Assembly (NCBI RefSeq): GCF_905120465.1
Contig: NZ_CAJHOF010000001.1
Coordinates: forward strand, 141,643-205,642
Direction of reading: 5' to 3'
From: Campylobacter majalis
GTDB taxonomy: Bacteria; Campylobacterota; Campylobacteria; Campylobacterales; Campylobacteraceae
DNA: 64,000 nt
The notes under the pieces were generated by a model. The model did not search any database and had not been told where the DNA came from. It worked only from the letters and a program-made list of their open reading frames with translations. A program made the translations under genes and the position numbers. This document shows, one piece after another, positions 1 through 8,478 of the stretch (position 1 is the first letter of the stretch; each line of letters opens with the position of its first letter).

Positions 1-1
1 A

Positions 2-1399
2 CGTGTTTATCTAGCTTCGCTGATATTTATGGCTTGTTGGGGCATGTTTAATGGTTTTATTCACTACTCTATCGATGGCACTTTTGGTGGATATTTGGAT
101 ATCGGACAAGGTTTTGGGCTTGAAATTTTTGGTGCACATACTCAGTTTTGGGTGATTGTGGTTGATTTTTTTGTTCTTGTATTTTTGGCACTGATTTTAT
201 TTATGAGTAGAAATTTTGGTGAGATTATGCATAAGAGTGAAAATAAAGAGTTTGGCAAATACATACCATTAACACCAACTAGCAAATTTGCACATCTAGC
301 TTTTATAGCGATAGTTGCATTAAACTGCTTACAAGCATTTATCACATCTGGTCCCCCACCTCATCTAGGTTCATCTACTCCACCACGCATGAGTCTAAAT
401 CCAGATAAGTGGTTTTGGGAGCAAGATCACTGGGAAAGTCCATTTGATTTTAGGTTTGATTGGGATGTAGAAAAGCCTGAGCTAGTGACATCTAGATCTA
501 ATGATTTGGTTTTACAAGCGGACGCTGGTGCTATAAAAAATATAAAATTTCTAACTCAAAGTGAAAAAATCACGCTTAATCTTGGCAAAAAACCACTAAC
601 TGGTTTAGATTTAAACAAAAAAACAGGCACTTTTGCCATAAGTGCTAATAATAATGGATTTTATGTAACTGATGCAAATTTTAATGCCTTAAGATACGCT
701 AGACACGATAAGCACTTTATCATGGAGATGGAAGATAGTGTAGGTGCAACATGGTATAAAGATGAAGTGTCAATTATAAGCTATAACAAAACATTTGTGT
801 CATATCTGCCAACAGATATAATTGATAAAGATGAACAAAATAGCCAATGGCGACACCTAATAGATGGTTATGATAAATTTAAGCTTACAGATTTTGGCAA
901 TAAAAATCGCTTTTTCACACTACGTGCAAAACAACAATACATCTTGGATTTTGATTATGACGAAGCCACAAATAAATATTTAATCGCTTCAGTTCCTAGT
1001 AAAACTAGACCAAGTTGGAGTGTTGCAATTTTAGATGGTGATGATAAGATGATAGTTGAGGAGTATGTGCCAAGTATAGGTGTAGAGCTAAAAGACGGCA
1101 AAACATTAGATGATTATTATATTACTGGTGTTGAGCTTGACACAGACTATGCATATTTACTAAGCAAGAATTATTCTAGTATATTAAAACTTGATCTAAA
1201 AGCAAAGCAGATAGTTGATGCGTTTGCATTCACTGGGGTATCAAACCCAAGAGCCATAACTATAAGAGATAATAAATTTTTAATTTTATCTCGTGAAAAA
1301 GATGAAAATATTGTGTTTGTTTTTAATATGCCTGTGCAAGAAACATTACCAGCAAAAGAGCAAGATGAGCAAATACAGTCAGATATGCAAAATTTATAA
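2..1399 (+). CDS. Partial membrane protein with large extracytoplasmic domain, first gene of a molybdoenzyme operon
   Basis: The reading frame is open to the left edge of the window, so the 5' end is missing; the first in-window ATG is at 29 but is probably internal. The visible N-terminal part has about three membrane segments (around residues 1-15, 42-62 and 90-105 counted from that ATG), followed by a proline-rich linker (SGPPPHLGSSTPPR) and about 330 soluble residues with short repeated beta-like blocks (GLDLNKKTGTFAISANNNGF; GVELDTDYAYLLS) that could form a propeller-like sensor or docking domain. I do not recognise the family. It ends 57 bases before the catalytic subunit gene, so it is probably an extra membrane subunit of, or electron-transfer partner for, that enzyme. 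The function is inferred only from position. Confidence 0.6.
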   Translation, partial: RVYLASLIFMACWGMFNGFIHYSIDGTFGGYLDIGQGFGLEIFGAHTQFWVIVVDFFVLVFLALILFMSRNFGEIMHKSENKEFGKYIPLTPTSKFAHLAFIAIVALNCLQAFITSGPPPHLGSSTPPRMSLNPDKWFWEQDHWESPFDFRFDWDVEKPELVTSRSNDLVLQADAGAIKNIKFLTQSEKITLNLGKKPLTGLDLNKKTGTFAISANNNGFYVTDANFNALRYARHDKHFIMEMEDSVGATWYKDEVSIISYNKTFVSYLPTDIIDKDEQNSQWRHLIDGYDKFKLTDFGNKNRFFTLRAKQQYILDFDYDEATNKYLIASVPSKTRPSWSVAILDGDDKMIVEEYVPSIGVELKDGKTLDDYYITGVELDTDYAYLLSKNYSSILKLDLKAKQIVDAFAFTGVSNPRAITIRDNKFLILSREKDENIVFVFNMPVQETLPAKEQDEQIQSDMQNL

Positions 1400-1456
1400 T
1401 AACAAAAGTGTGTGAAATTTTGACTATGGTTAAAATTTCACAAAAAGGAGATTAAT

Positions 1457-3742
1457 ATGCAAAGACGATCTTTTTTAAAAGGCATGGGAGCGGGACTAGC
1501 TGTCGCTGGTGCAGCACCACAGCTTTTTGGCATGGAACAATTTAAGGTGGATTTTAAGCCAAAATCCTATAAAAATGAAAAGGGTGTAGAGTATCATTAC
1601 CTAACCTGTCCTAGAAATTGCCGCGATGCCTGTTCTATGATTGCAGAAGTTAAAGACGGCAAAATGGTAAGTATCAAAGGCGATCCAAAACACCCACTCA
1701 CTCAAGGCACAGTTTGCGTAAAGGGTCATACCTATGCTATGCACCTATATAACGCCGATCGCATTATGTATCCGATGAAGCGAGTTGGCAAAAAGGGAAG
1801 TGGGAAATGGGAGAGAATAAGCTGGGACAAAGCCCTAAAGGAGATAGCCCAAAAACTTACAAAAATCAAAGCTGAGTTTGGAGGAGAGGCACTGACTGAG
1901 TTTGTTTATTCTGGCAATGAAGGACATATATCAAAGACAATCTCAAGCGGAAATTTCTTTGAAAAATATGGCGCGACAAGACTTGTTAGAAACCCTTGCG
2001 ACTGGCCAAGATATGCTGGAACGCCAAGTGTTATCGGCACGGACTTTTCAAAAGACGCTCTTGAGATTGATGAGAGTGATATGTATATTAGTTGGGGTTC
2101 AAACGAGTCTTATACTGCAGTTCACTGGGTTAAATTTGCTCACCGTGTTAAAAAAAGAGGTGGTAAGATAGTAGTTATAAACTCAGTGCGTGTGCCACTA
2201 GCAAATCAAGCTGATATGTTTATCCAGCTTCGACCATCAAGCGATCCAGCATTTTGTCTAGCGGTTTGCAAGGTGCTTATCGAAGAAGATCTTTACGATC
2301 ATGAATTTATAGAAAAATACACAATGGGCTTTGACGAGCTTGTTAAAGAGTGCTCACTTTACACTTACGGCGAGTTAGCTGCGATGTGTGGTGCGAGTGT
2401 GGATCAGATTAAGGTATTTGCTCGTGAATACGCTCACGCAAAAGCACCAGCCATAATGCACGGCGATGGCGGTCAAAGACATTTTAATGGCGCAAGACTT
2501 GTTCGTGCGGTTACATTCTTGCCGGTTTTAGTTGGCTCACTTACTAAGCTTGGTGGCGGACTTTTCTGGGCATATGTGCATGTTAAGGGCTGTTTTAATT
2601 TTGAAAATTGTATGCCAGATTTATCGCCAAAAGACAAAGACGGCAATAAAATACAGCGTCAAGAAATAAGCTATGTTGAGTTTGGCAAAGGCATACAAAA
2701 AGAGGGCGCTACGTATCTTGGCAAGCCCGTTCCTGTGCCAATTAAAGCATGTATAAATTATAACTCAAATTTAATGGTAACTGCACCAAATACAAATTTG
2801 ATTAAAAAACGCATTATGGACGATGACTTTTTCTTAGTTGTTATTGATCCATATGACATTGATACTTGTGATTATGCTGATTATGTGCTTCCAGGCGTTA
2901 CATTTATGGAGAGCGAAGATATACAAAATGACCAAATTTCAGGCTATGTCTGCTACAACGCCCAAGCCGTTAAACCACTTGGCGAAGCTAAGACAAACTT
3001 AGAGTTTTTTAACGCTTTAGCAAAAGCTATGGGTTATACAGAAGAGTGCTTTAATTGGGATAGTGAGACGGTTTGCCGTCGCTTTTTAGATACAGAATTT
3101 GCCAAAAAGCAAAATATCACTTATGAAAAGCTAAAAAGTGTTGGCTGGATCAAGCCATTTAGGACGCCAGAGACGATGAAAGATCAGTTTCCTTACTATC
3201 CTTATACACCAAAAGATAAGCTAGTATTTGGAACTGAAAGTGGTAAAGCGGAGCTATACTCTAAAACATTTAAAGATGCTGGTTATCATCCTGTAATTGA
3301 TTTAAATGACGATTGGGATTATTACAATGAAAAATACGGCAAAGACTATATTAAAAAGTATCCGCTTTATTTTATGACACCAGGAACACAGCTACAAGAT
3401 AACTCAAACTGGGGAAATATGCCATATATCGTTAAGCGTGTGATAGTAAAAGGCAATGCTGAAATTTTCATGACAAAAGAGGATATGGATGCTCGTGGCA
3501 TCAAAGACGGCGATACAGTCGAAGCCACAAACGAAAAAGGAACGGCTGTTTTTACGGTAGTGCAAACAAATCAGATGCAACCTGGAATTTGTTACGCATG
3601 GAATAACATCTGGTTAAAAGTTACAAAATCTCGCACAGGTGCAAATTTCCTTTGCTCTGATGGAGTTAGTGATCTTGGTAATGGTTCTACATATACAGCG
3701 ACATTTGTAGAAGTCAAAAAAGCATCAAAACAAGAAAAGTAG
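1457..3742 (+). CDS. Tat-exported molybdopterin oxidoreductase catalytic subunit (PsrA/PhsA-like)
   Basis: This is a 761-residue member of the DMSO reductase superfamily and the catalytic subunit of a periplasmic respiratory reductase. The N-terminus QRRSFLKG (residues 2-9) followed by a hydrophobic stretch is a twin-arginine signal. Cys51, Cys55, Cys59 and Cys87 (C-x3-C-x3-C-x27-C) are the ligands expected for the proximal [4Fe-4S] cluster. Cys181 in NPCDWPRYAG sits where the Mo/W ligand is found in PsrA/PhsA-type enzymes. The C-terminal cofactor-binding domain is present (TPGTQLQDNSNWGNMP onward). Context with ferredoxin, TorD-like and NrfD-like genes fits a polysulfide, thiosulfate, tetrathionate or arsenate-type reductase, but the substrate cannot be read from the sequence. 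A good ribosome site (AAAAGGAG) precedes the ATG. Confidence 0.9.
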   Translation: MQRRSFLKGMGAGLAVAGAAPQLFGMEQFKVDFKPKSYKNEKGVEYHYLTCPRNCRDACSMIAEVKDGKMVSIKGDPKHPLTQGTVCVKGHTYAMHLYNADRIMYPMKRVGKKGSGKWERISWDKALKEIAQKLTKIKAEFGGEALTEFVYSGNEGHISKTISSGNFFEKYGATRLVRNPCDWPRYAGTPSVIGTDFSKDALEIDESDMYISWGSNESYTAVHWVKFAHRVKKRGGKIVVINSVRVPLANQADMFIQLRPSSDPAFCLAVCKVLIEEDLYDHEFIEKYTMGFDELVKECSLYTYGELAAMCGASVDQIKVFAREYAHAKAPAIMHGDGGQRHFNGARLVRAVTFLPVLVGSLTKLGGGLFWAYVHVKGCFNFENCMPDLSPKDKDGNKIQRQEISYVEFGKGIQKEGATYLGKPVPVPIKACINYNSNLMVTAPNTNLIKKRIMDDDFFLVVIDPYDIDTCDYADYVLPGVTFMESEDIQNDQISGYVCYNAQAVKPLGEAKTNLEFFNALAKAMGYTEECFNWDSETVCRRFLDTEFAKKQNITYEKLKSVGWIKPFRTPETMKDQFPYYPYTPKDKLVFGTESGKAELYSKTFKDAGYHPVIDLNDDWDYYNEKYGKDYIKKYPLYFMTPGTQLQDNSNWGNMPYIVKRVIVKGNAEIFMTKEDMDARGIKDGDTVEATNEKGTAVFTVVQTNQMQPGICYAWNNIWLKVTKSRTGANFLCSDGVSDLGNGSTYTATFVEVKKASKQEK

Positions 3743-3942
3743 TCGCACTAGTCTTGTGAGTTTTTGTGGGGCTAGAAAATTTGCATTTGATGGGCTATAT
3801 GCTTAGCATTTGCTTAATTTTGGTAACTTTTGTTTGCAGGTGTTAGCCTGTAAAACAGAGCCGCAAATATCTTGCAATACTTTGTGTTAGCGTTAAATTT
3901 AAACGCTTAGACGCTCTTGTTTTAAGTAGAAAGGAACAAAAA
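3743..3942 (+). other. 200-base spacer inside the molybdoenzyme operon with hairpins
   Basis: The catalytic and ferredoxin genes of such operons usually abut, but here they are 200 bases apart. No ORF of note is present. There are two TGTTAGC words (one inside GTGTTAGCCTG) and short inverted repeats: CAGG/CCTG in GCAGGTGTTAGCCTGT, and AGCGTT/AACGCT around a 7-base loop near 3891-3909. The DNA may hold an internal promoter, a processing site that sets subunit ratios, or a small RNA. There is no strong U-tract after the hairpins, so a plain terminator is less likely. Confidence 0.4.
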
Positions 3943-4500
3943 ATGAAAACACAAAGAAAACTTGGATTTTTATTTGATTATAATTTTTGTATCGGATGCT
4001 TAGCATGTGAAATATCTTGTCAGGTGTATCACAATCAACATCCAGATATAAATTGGCGTAAGGTTGATTTGGTACCTATTATAGAAGATGGGCTACACAA
4101 GGACGTGTATATAACACACTCATGTCATCATTGTGATGATCCAGCTTGTATGAATGTCTGTCCAGTAGGTGCATATGAAAAGCTAGACAATGGCATAATC
4201 CAACCTATACACGATAAATGCATAGGTTGTGGGTATTGCTTCTTAGCTTGTCCTTATAATGCTATAAGCAAAGGCAAAGATGGCAAGGCTCAAAAATGCA
4301 ACATGTGTGCTGAAAAAGTCGAGCGTGGCGAAGAACCAGCATGTGTAGCAGGATGCCCTTGTGATGTTTTACGCATAGTTGATATTTCAGTCGCTGATAG
4401 TGCTGATATGAAAAAAGAGATGCCAGGATTTAAGCATTTCTTTACCAAGCCAAATGTTCGTTTTTATCCTAGAATGAAAAGAAATAGCTTCATACTATAA
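3943..4500 (+). CDS. Four-cluster ferredoxin subunit (DmsB/PsrB-like)
   Basis: This 185-residue iron-sulfur protein carries electrons between the membrane quinone-reactive subunit and the molybdopterin subunit. Four Cys groups are visible: C16/C19/C22/C26, C61/C64/C69/C73, C93/C96/C99/C103 and C119/C122/C134/C138, i.e. ligands for four [4Fe-4S] clusters in the usual crossed arrangement of the DmsB/NrfC/PsrB family. It has no signal peptide of its own and is presumably co-exported with the Tat substrate encoded upstream. The start ATG follows AAAGGAAC. The TorD-like chaperone gene starts 10 bases after its stop. Confidence 0.92.
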   Translation: MKTQRKLGFLFDYNFCIGCLACEISCQVYHNQHPDINWRKVDLVPIIEDGLHKDVYITHSCHHCDDPACMNVCPVGAYEKLDNGIIQPIHDKCIGCGYCFLACPYNAISKGKDGKAQKCNMCAEKVERGEEPACVAGCPCDVLRIVDISVADSADMKKEMPGFKHFFTKPNVRFYPRMKRNSFIL

Positions 4501-4510
4501 AGGATAAATT

Positions 4511-5155
4511 ATGAAAGAGATGATGAGTGAGCTAAAAATAAGTCTAGCAAAAGAAGATATGCTAAGACGAATATTTTTGATTGAAATTTCAGATGAAAAT
4601 TTTGCTGAAATTTTAAAAATTTCAAACGATTTTGATGAAATTTCAAAAAACCATAAACTATTAAGCGATATTAAAAATACAATAAATACTAAAAACACAG
4701 ACGAAACTAGATATGAATACAATAGGCTTTTTGTAGGGCCTCGTCGTCCTAAAGCGGTGCCATATGAATCAACATATTTTGATTACAAAAATATGTTTGG
4801 CACACAAACCATGGATGTAAGGGCTTATTATCAAAGCGTTGGATTAAAGATAGATAGTGAGCTGTTTGACAAAATCCCTGACGATCACATAGGCTATGAG
4901 TTTCAGTTTTTGTATTATTTAAGTTATTTAGCTTTAGACAAATTAAGCCAAAATGAGCTAGATGCAGTGTATGAAATTTTAGAGCTTAAAGCAGAGTTTA
5001 TAAATGCTCATCCATCAAAGTGGTTTGATAAATTTACTCAGGCTATCACAAACGAAAGCAGCTTTGAGATATTTTGTAGTTTAGCCTCGTTTTTAAATAA
5101 ATATTTGCAAAACGAGATAAACAAACTTAAGAAAATTTTGGCAAAAAACAAGTAG
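4511..5155 (+). CDS. TorD/DmsD-family molybdoenzyme maturation chaperone
   Basis: This 214-residue, mostly helical cytoplasmic protein has the TorD family signatures: EYNRLFVGPRRPKAVPYES around residues 68-87 and PDDHIGYEFQFLYYLSY around residues 122-139. Members bind the Tat signal of a partner molybdoenzyme and hold it for cofactor insertion before export. Its place in the operon makes the protein at 1457-3742 the likely client. The annotated start is MKEMMSEL; the ATG at 4523 (MMSEL region) is a possible alternative. The best ribosome site, AAAGGATAAATT, supports the upstream ATG. Confidence 0.85.
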   Translation: MKEMMSELKISLAKEDMLRRIFLIEISDENFAEILKISNDFDEISKNHKLLSDIKNTINTKNTDETRYEYNRLFVGPRRPKAVPYESTYFDYKNMFGTQTMDVRAYYQSVGLKIDSELFDKIPDDHIGYEFQFLYYLSYLALDKLSQNELDAVYEILELKAEFINAHPSKWFDKFTQAITNESSFEIFCSLASFLNKYLQNEINKLKKILAKNK

Positions 5156-5228
5156 TACTTAAATGTATTAACAAATAAATTTAGGTGTTTGTGATTTAAA
5201 ACTCACAAAACAAAAGAAAGGATATAAA

Positions 5229-6089
5229 ATGCAACAAGAAATCTGGGGCTGGCTCATAGTCATATATCTATTTTTAGGTGGCTTAGGGGCTGGAGCATTT
5301 ATAGCAGCGACGTTGGCATATAAGGGATATTTGGGTAACTTAAATGAAGTGTTTTATAAATATGGCTTTGTAACCGCACCTGTAACGGTTATAGTAGGCA
5401 CTGTGCTTTTGGTGCTTGATTTAGCGACACTTAATCCATTTAAAATTTTAAATCTTTTTACAAATCCACTATCGATGATGAGCTTAGGAACGTATTTACT
5501 TACGTTTTTTATCATCGTTAGCTTCTTGGTTTATAAAAGCGTTAAAGAGGGCAAGAAAATATGCGATCACATGCTGATACTTGGCACCATACTAGCAATA
5601 GGCGTAATGGGCTATACAGGATTGTTACTATATGCTGTCAAGGCTATACCGCTTTGGGCTAGTTTGTGGTTGCCTATATTATTTAGCATATCAGCACTAT
5701 CAACAGGTCTTAGCCTAAACTCATTAGCTGTAATTAATACAGGTCAGATGCTTACACATAAGATTCATAAGCTACATACTATTTTGCTTGGTTGTGAAAT
5801 AGTGGCTGTTATAGCATTGTTTGCTATGGTTTTTGGGCAAGATGCGGCGATGATGAGTTTAGAGAAAATTCTAGCTGGTTCTTTGGCGTTTATATTTTGG
5901 TTTGGCTTTGTGATACTTGGCATTATGTTGCCGTTTGTTGGCGGAGTAAAACACATGCTAAGCACATGCGATGGGATAAATGTATGCAACGAAAACGTAA
6001 GTGGTTCAAAATTGCATGAAATAGGAGTATTAATAGGTGGCTTTTGCCTAAGGGTATTTATTATATTTGGTGCTTTTTATATATTTTAA
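5229..6089 (+). CDS. NrfD/PsrC-type membrane subunit
   Basis: This 286-residue integral membrane protein has about eight transmembrane helices. The N-terminal GWLIVIYLFLGGLGAGAFI segment is characteristic of NrfD/PsrC proteins, which bind menaquinone and pass electrons to the periplasmic ferredoxin subunit. It is the last gene of the operon and is separated from the chaperone gene by 73 bases. A clear hairpin terminator follows at 6098. With the catalytic subunit and ferredoxin it would complete a CISM-type (Complex Iron-Sulfur Molybdoenzyme) reductase. Whether the complex is proton-motive cannot be judged here. Confidence 0.87.
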   Translation: MQQEIWGWLIVIYLFLGGLGAGAFIAATLAYKGYLGNLNEVFYKYGFVTAPVTVIVGTVLLVLDLATLNPFKILNLFTNPLSMMSLGTYLLTFFIIVSFLVYKSVKEGKKICDHMLILGTILAIGVMGYTGLLLYAVKAIPLWASLWLPILFSISALSTGLSLNSLAVINTGQMLTHKIHKLHTILLGCEIVAVIALFAMVFGQDAAMMSLEKILAGSLAFIFWFGFVILGIMLPFVGGVKHMLSTCDGINVCNENVSGSKLHEIGVLIGGFCLRVFIIFGAFYIF

Positions 6090-6097
6090 GTTTAAGT

Positions 6098-6121
6098 AAG
6101 GTAGCTGTATAATGCTACCTT
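6098..6121 (+). terminator. Intrinsic terminator after NrfD-like gene
   Basis: The perfect 8-base-pair stem AAGGTAGC/GCTACCTT encloses an 8-base loop and begins 9 bases after the NrfD-like stop codon. The following bases are T-containing (TGTAATTTG) but there is no long T run. Confidence 0.7.
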
Positions 6122-6145
6122 GTAATTTGAAATTTTAGGGTTTTT

Positions 6146-6697
6146 ATGAAATTTAAAGAGTATAAAAAGCAAAATTTTAGCAGTTTTGATTATTTTAAGG
6201 CTGATGAGATGAGCTTTAAAGGCTTTATAAAATTAAGCTTTGATCAAGCACTAAATGATAATAAATTTGATGAATTTATGCTAGATATAGACAATAAAGC
6301 TCTAAACTCAAGCCCAAATTTTACTCAAAAACATCCAGTTTGTATATCGCATTTAAAATTTCAAAACAATACATTTCAATTTAGAATTTGCTGTGAAAAT
6401 AAAGTAAATTCACTAGGATATAGGCTATTTATAAAACGTGAAGATACGCTTGATTATCTCACCCAAGATATCAATGAAGTCGATAAAATCGCACTATGGC
6501 TAAAAGATGAAATACTAACCGAGCATAGCTGTATATCAAAGTGTGGCTGGTGGATAACTGATACTTGGAGAGATATGTTTGTCATAAATGACACAAGTGA
6601 GAGTGAGAGCTTTATACGTGAAATTTTGACACATCCATACACAAGCGAAATGATAAAAATCAACGAAAAATTACACAACCTAAGCTTTAAATTTTAA
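6146..6697 (+). CDS. Hypothetical protein, 183 residues
   Basis: I do not recognise a family. The protein is soluble-looking, with no signal peptide or membrane segment, and contains several Cys and aromatic residues in its second half (HSCISKCGWWITDTWRD around residues 128-145), which could be a metal or cofactor site. It follows the terminator of the molybdoenzyme operon and is convergent with the eptA-like gene, 20 bases away. The start ATG has a weak ribosome site (TTTAGGGTTTTT). Codon use resembles neighbouring genes, so it looks like a real gene. Confidence 0.6.
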   Translation: MKFKEYKKQNFSSFDYFKADEMSFKGFIKLSFDQALNDNKFDEFMLDIDNKALNSSPNFTQKHPVCISHLKFQNNTFQFRICCENKVNSLGYRLFIKREDTLDYLTQDINEVDKIALWLKDEILTEHSCISKCGWWITDTWRDMFVINDTSESESFIREILTHPYTSEMIKINEKLHNLSFKF

Positions 6698-6717
6698 CCG
6701 CCTAACTCAACGCACTT

Positions 6718-8478
6718 TCACTCATAAGCCTTTTGATTTTTAATCGTTTCATAATCAACACCTTGCATTATACGTTTGCGTAAGGTATTAAAATTTGGGC
6801 TTATTAGACTCCGACTTTCATCATATTCAAGCGGTTTTACACCTATAATATCAGCCAAGGTGTGTGGCAAGTCATCAGTCATAAATGGCTTATCTTTCGC
6901 CTCTTGTATCTTTTGCCAAAGCTCACTATGTTTGGCTTTAAACTCATCACTTGCAATAAACATAAGTGGAATTTCACAAGTAAATCTACTAACAAATCCA
7001 TGTCCTAAAAGCCCCTTAAACTCAAAAAGACTTTCGCCATGGTCTGAAAAATAAAGTATCAAGCTATCATTATCTTTAAAAATTTTATAAATTTCATTTA
7101 TAATAAAATCATTATAAACTATGCTGTTTAGGTATTGCGATAAAATTTCTTTTTGCTTTTCGTCTATCGGCTCATCTATCTCATCTTTTTTAAATTTATT
7201 AAACTCACTTGGATAACGTAATTTGTATTTTATATGATTTCCTAAAAGATGAACGATATAAAATCCGCTCTCGTTTTTAAACTCAAGCAAAAATGGTAAC
7301 AATTCTTCATCATAAATTGATGCATTAGATCTAGCATGAGTTTGAAGTCCGCCTGTAAATTTCATACTATCAGCACCTTTTACTACTGCGGTTGCAGCAC
7401 TTTGATAGCTACTAAAAATTTCTTGATTGCTTATCCAAGAAGTATTGTAACCTGCTAGTTTGAATAAATCTATTATATTTAAGCTATCACTATAGTGCTT
7501 TGAATTTTTACTCTCATAATTATTAAAATTTAAAGCATATTCAAGAACGGGATTTGTAGCAGTATAGGGAGATATGACATCATTAAATTTAATTAGATTA
7601 TGAGAATTTTCTAAGTTTTTAAGAAGTGGTGTTGTGGGAATTTTATAATCATACAAAGACATATAGTGCCTTGACAGACTTTCTCCAATGATTAGCACTA
7701 CATTTTTTACCCTGTTATTACTCTCTCTCTCTCTCTCTCGATTTTTGGCTATTATATTTTTATTTAATTCAAAGTGTTTTTGATAGTTTAGCTCTGCCAT
7801 TTTTACCCCATTAAGTGGGTTTTTATCTGTAAAATACTCATTTATACTAAAACTAAATCTAAAAAATGATAATTTTTCTAATTGTTTTGTGTTAAATTCG
7901 CCATTTTTGATACTTTTATTTGTAAAAATAATTGTTGATATTATAAAAATAAATAAAAATATCATCATTGATTTTTTACTAAAATTTGGCGATTTTAGTT
8001 TTTGCAAAAATATTATAAACAAAATTATAGCTATACTTAAAAATAAAAATTTCAAATCAAAAAAAGTTTGAATAAATTCTATCGTTTCACTCTTGTTTGT
8101 ATGCATAATCGCATCTAAAATAAAAATTGAAAAAGGCGAATGAAATTTCATTAAAGTAAAAAGTTCAAAAATAAATGTAAAAATATTTATGCAAAGTAAA
8201 ATTTTTAGCATAAATTCTGCCAATTTTTCTGATATTAAAAATAGTGTCATAAAAACTAAATTTAATACGCAAAAAACAATAATCAAACTTGTTATATTAG
8301 CGTCAATAAGCCTTAAAACAAGACCTAAATCATTAAAATTTACAATAGATATAATTAAAAAATTTAATATCAAAATTGATAAAAATGAGTTAAAATTTGG
8401 CTTTTTTGTTAAAAACTCAAAAAACTTGGTATAAATTTGTAAAACTGGTAAAATTCTAGATAAAAATTTATTTACCAT
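6718..8478 (-). CDS. Phosphoethanolamine transferase, EptA/EptC family, with phase-variable GA tract
   Basis: This 586-residue inner-membrane enzyme has about five N-terminal transmembrane helices (up to about residue 190) and a periplasmic sulfatase-fold domain. Family motifs include VVLIIGESLSRHYMSLYDY (nucleophile region; GES where EptA has GET), NPVLEY, LLGNH and YFSDHGES. Family members transfer phosphoethanolamine from phosphatidylethanolamine to lipid A, LPS core or flagellar/glycan targets; the acceptor here is unknown. The linker between membrane and catalytic domains is encoded by a (GA)n tract (7721-7739) giving RERERES, in frame in this sequence, so the gene is ON as read. It overlaps the trpS stop by one base and is probably cotranscribed with it. 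Confidence 0.85.
   Translation of the reverse strand: MVNKFLSRILPVLQIYTKFFEFLTKKPNFNSFLSILILNFLIISIVNFNDLGLVLRLIDANITSLIIVFCVLNLVFMTLFLISEKLAEFMLKILLCINIFTFIFELFTLMKFHSPFSIFILDAIMHTNKSETIEFIQTFFDLKFLFLSIAIILFIIFLQKLKSPNFSKKSMMIFLFIFIISTIIFTNKSIKNGEFNTKQLEKLSFFRFSFSINEYFTDKNPLNGVKMAELNYQKHFELNKNIIAKNRERERESNNRVKNVVLIIGESLSRHYMSLYDYKIPTTPLLKNLENSHNLIKFNDVISPYTATNPVLEYALNFNNYESKNSKHYSDSLNIIDLFKLAGYNTSWISNQEIFSSYQSAATAVVKGADSMKFTGGLQTHARSNASIYDEELLPFLLEFKNESGFYIVHLLGNHIKYKLRYPSEFNKFKKDEIDEPIDEKQKEILSQYLNSIVYNDFIINEIYKIFKDNDSLILYFSDHGESLFEFKGLLGHGFVSRFTCEIPLMFIASDEFKAKHSELWQKIQEAKDKPFMTDDLPHTLADIIGVKPLEYDESRSLISPNFNTLRKRIMQGVDYETIKNQKAYE
7721..7739 (-). repeat. Dinucleotide (CT/GA) simple sequence repeat inside eptA-like gene
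   Basis: Nineteen bases of uninterrupted CT on the + strand (GA on the coding strand, about nine and a half units) sit in codons of about residues 247-253. Gain or loss of one unit shifts the frame ahead of the whole catalytic domain. Such tracts are classic slipped-strand phase-variation sites in Campylobacter surface-modification genes. Confidence 0.9.

Noticed and set aside
1902..2171. 89-codon + strand frame inside the molybdoenzyme gene
   Set aside because: It is a shadow frame within a well-conserved gene and has no family features.
7721..7739. eptA-like gene as a pseudogene because of the repeat
   Set aside because: The frame is continuous through the tract and all catalytic motifs follow, so it is intact as read.
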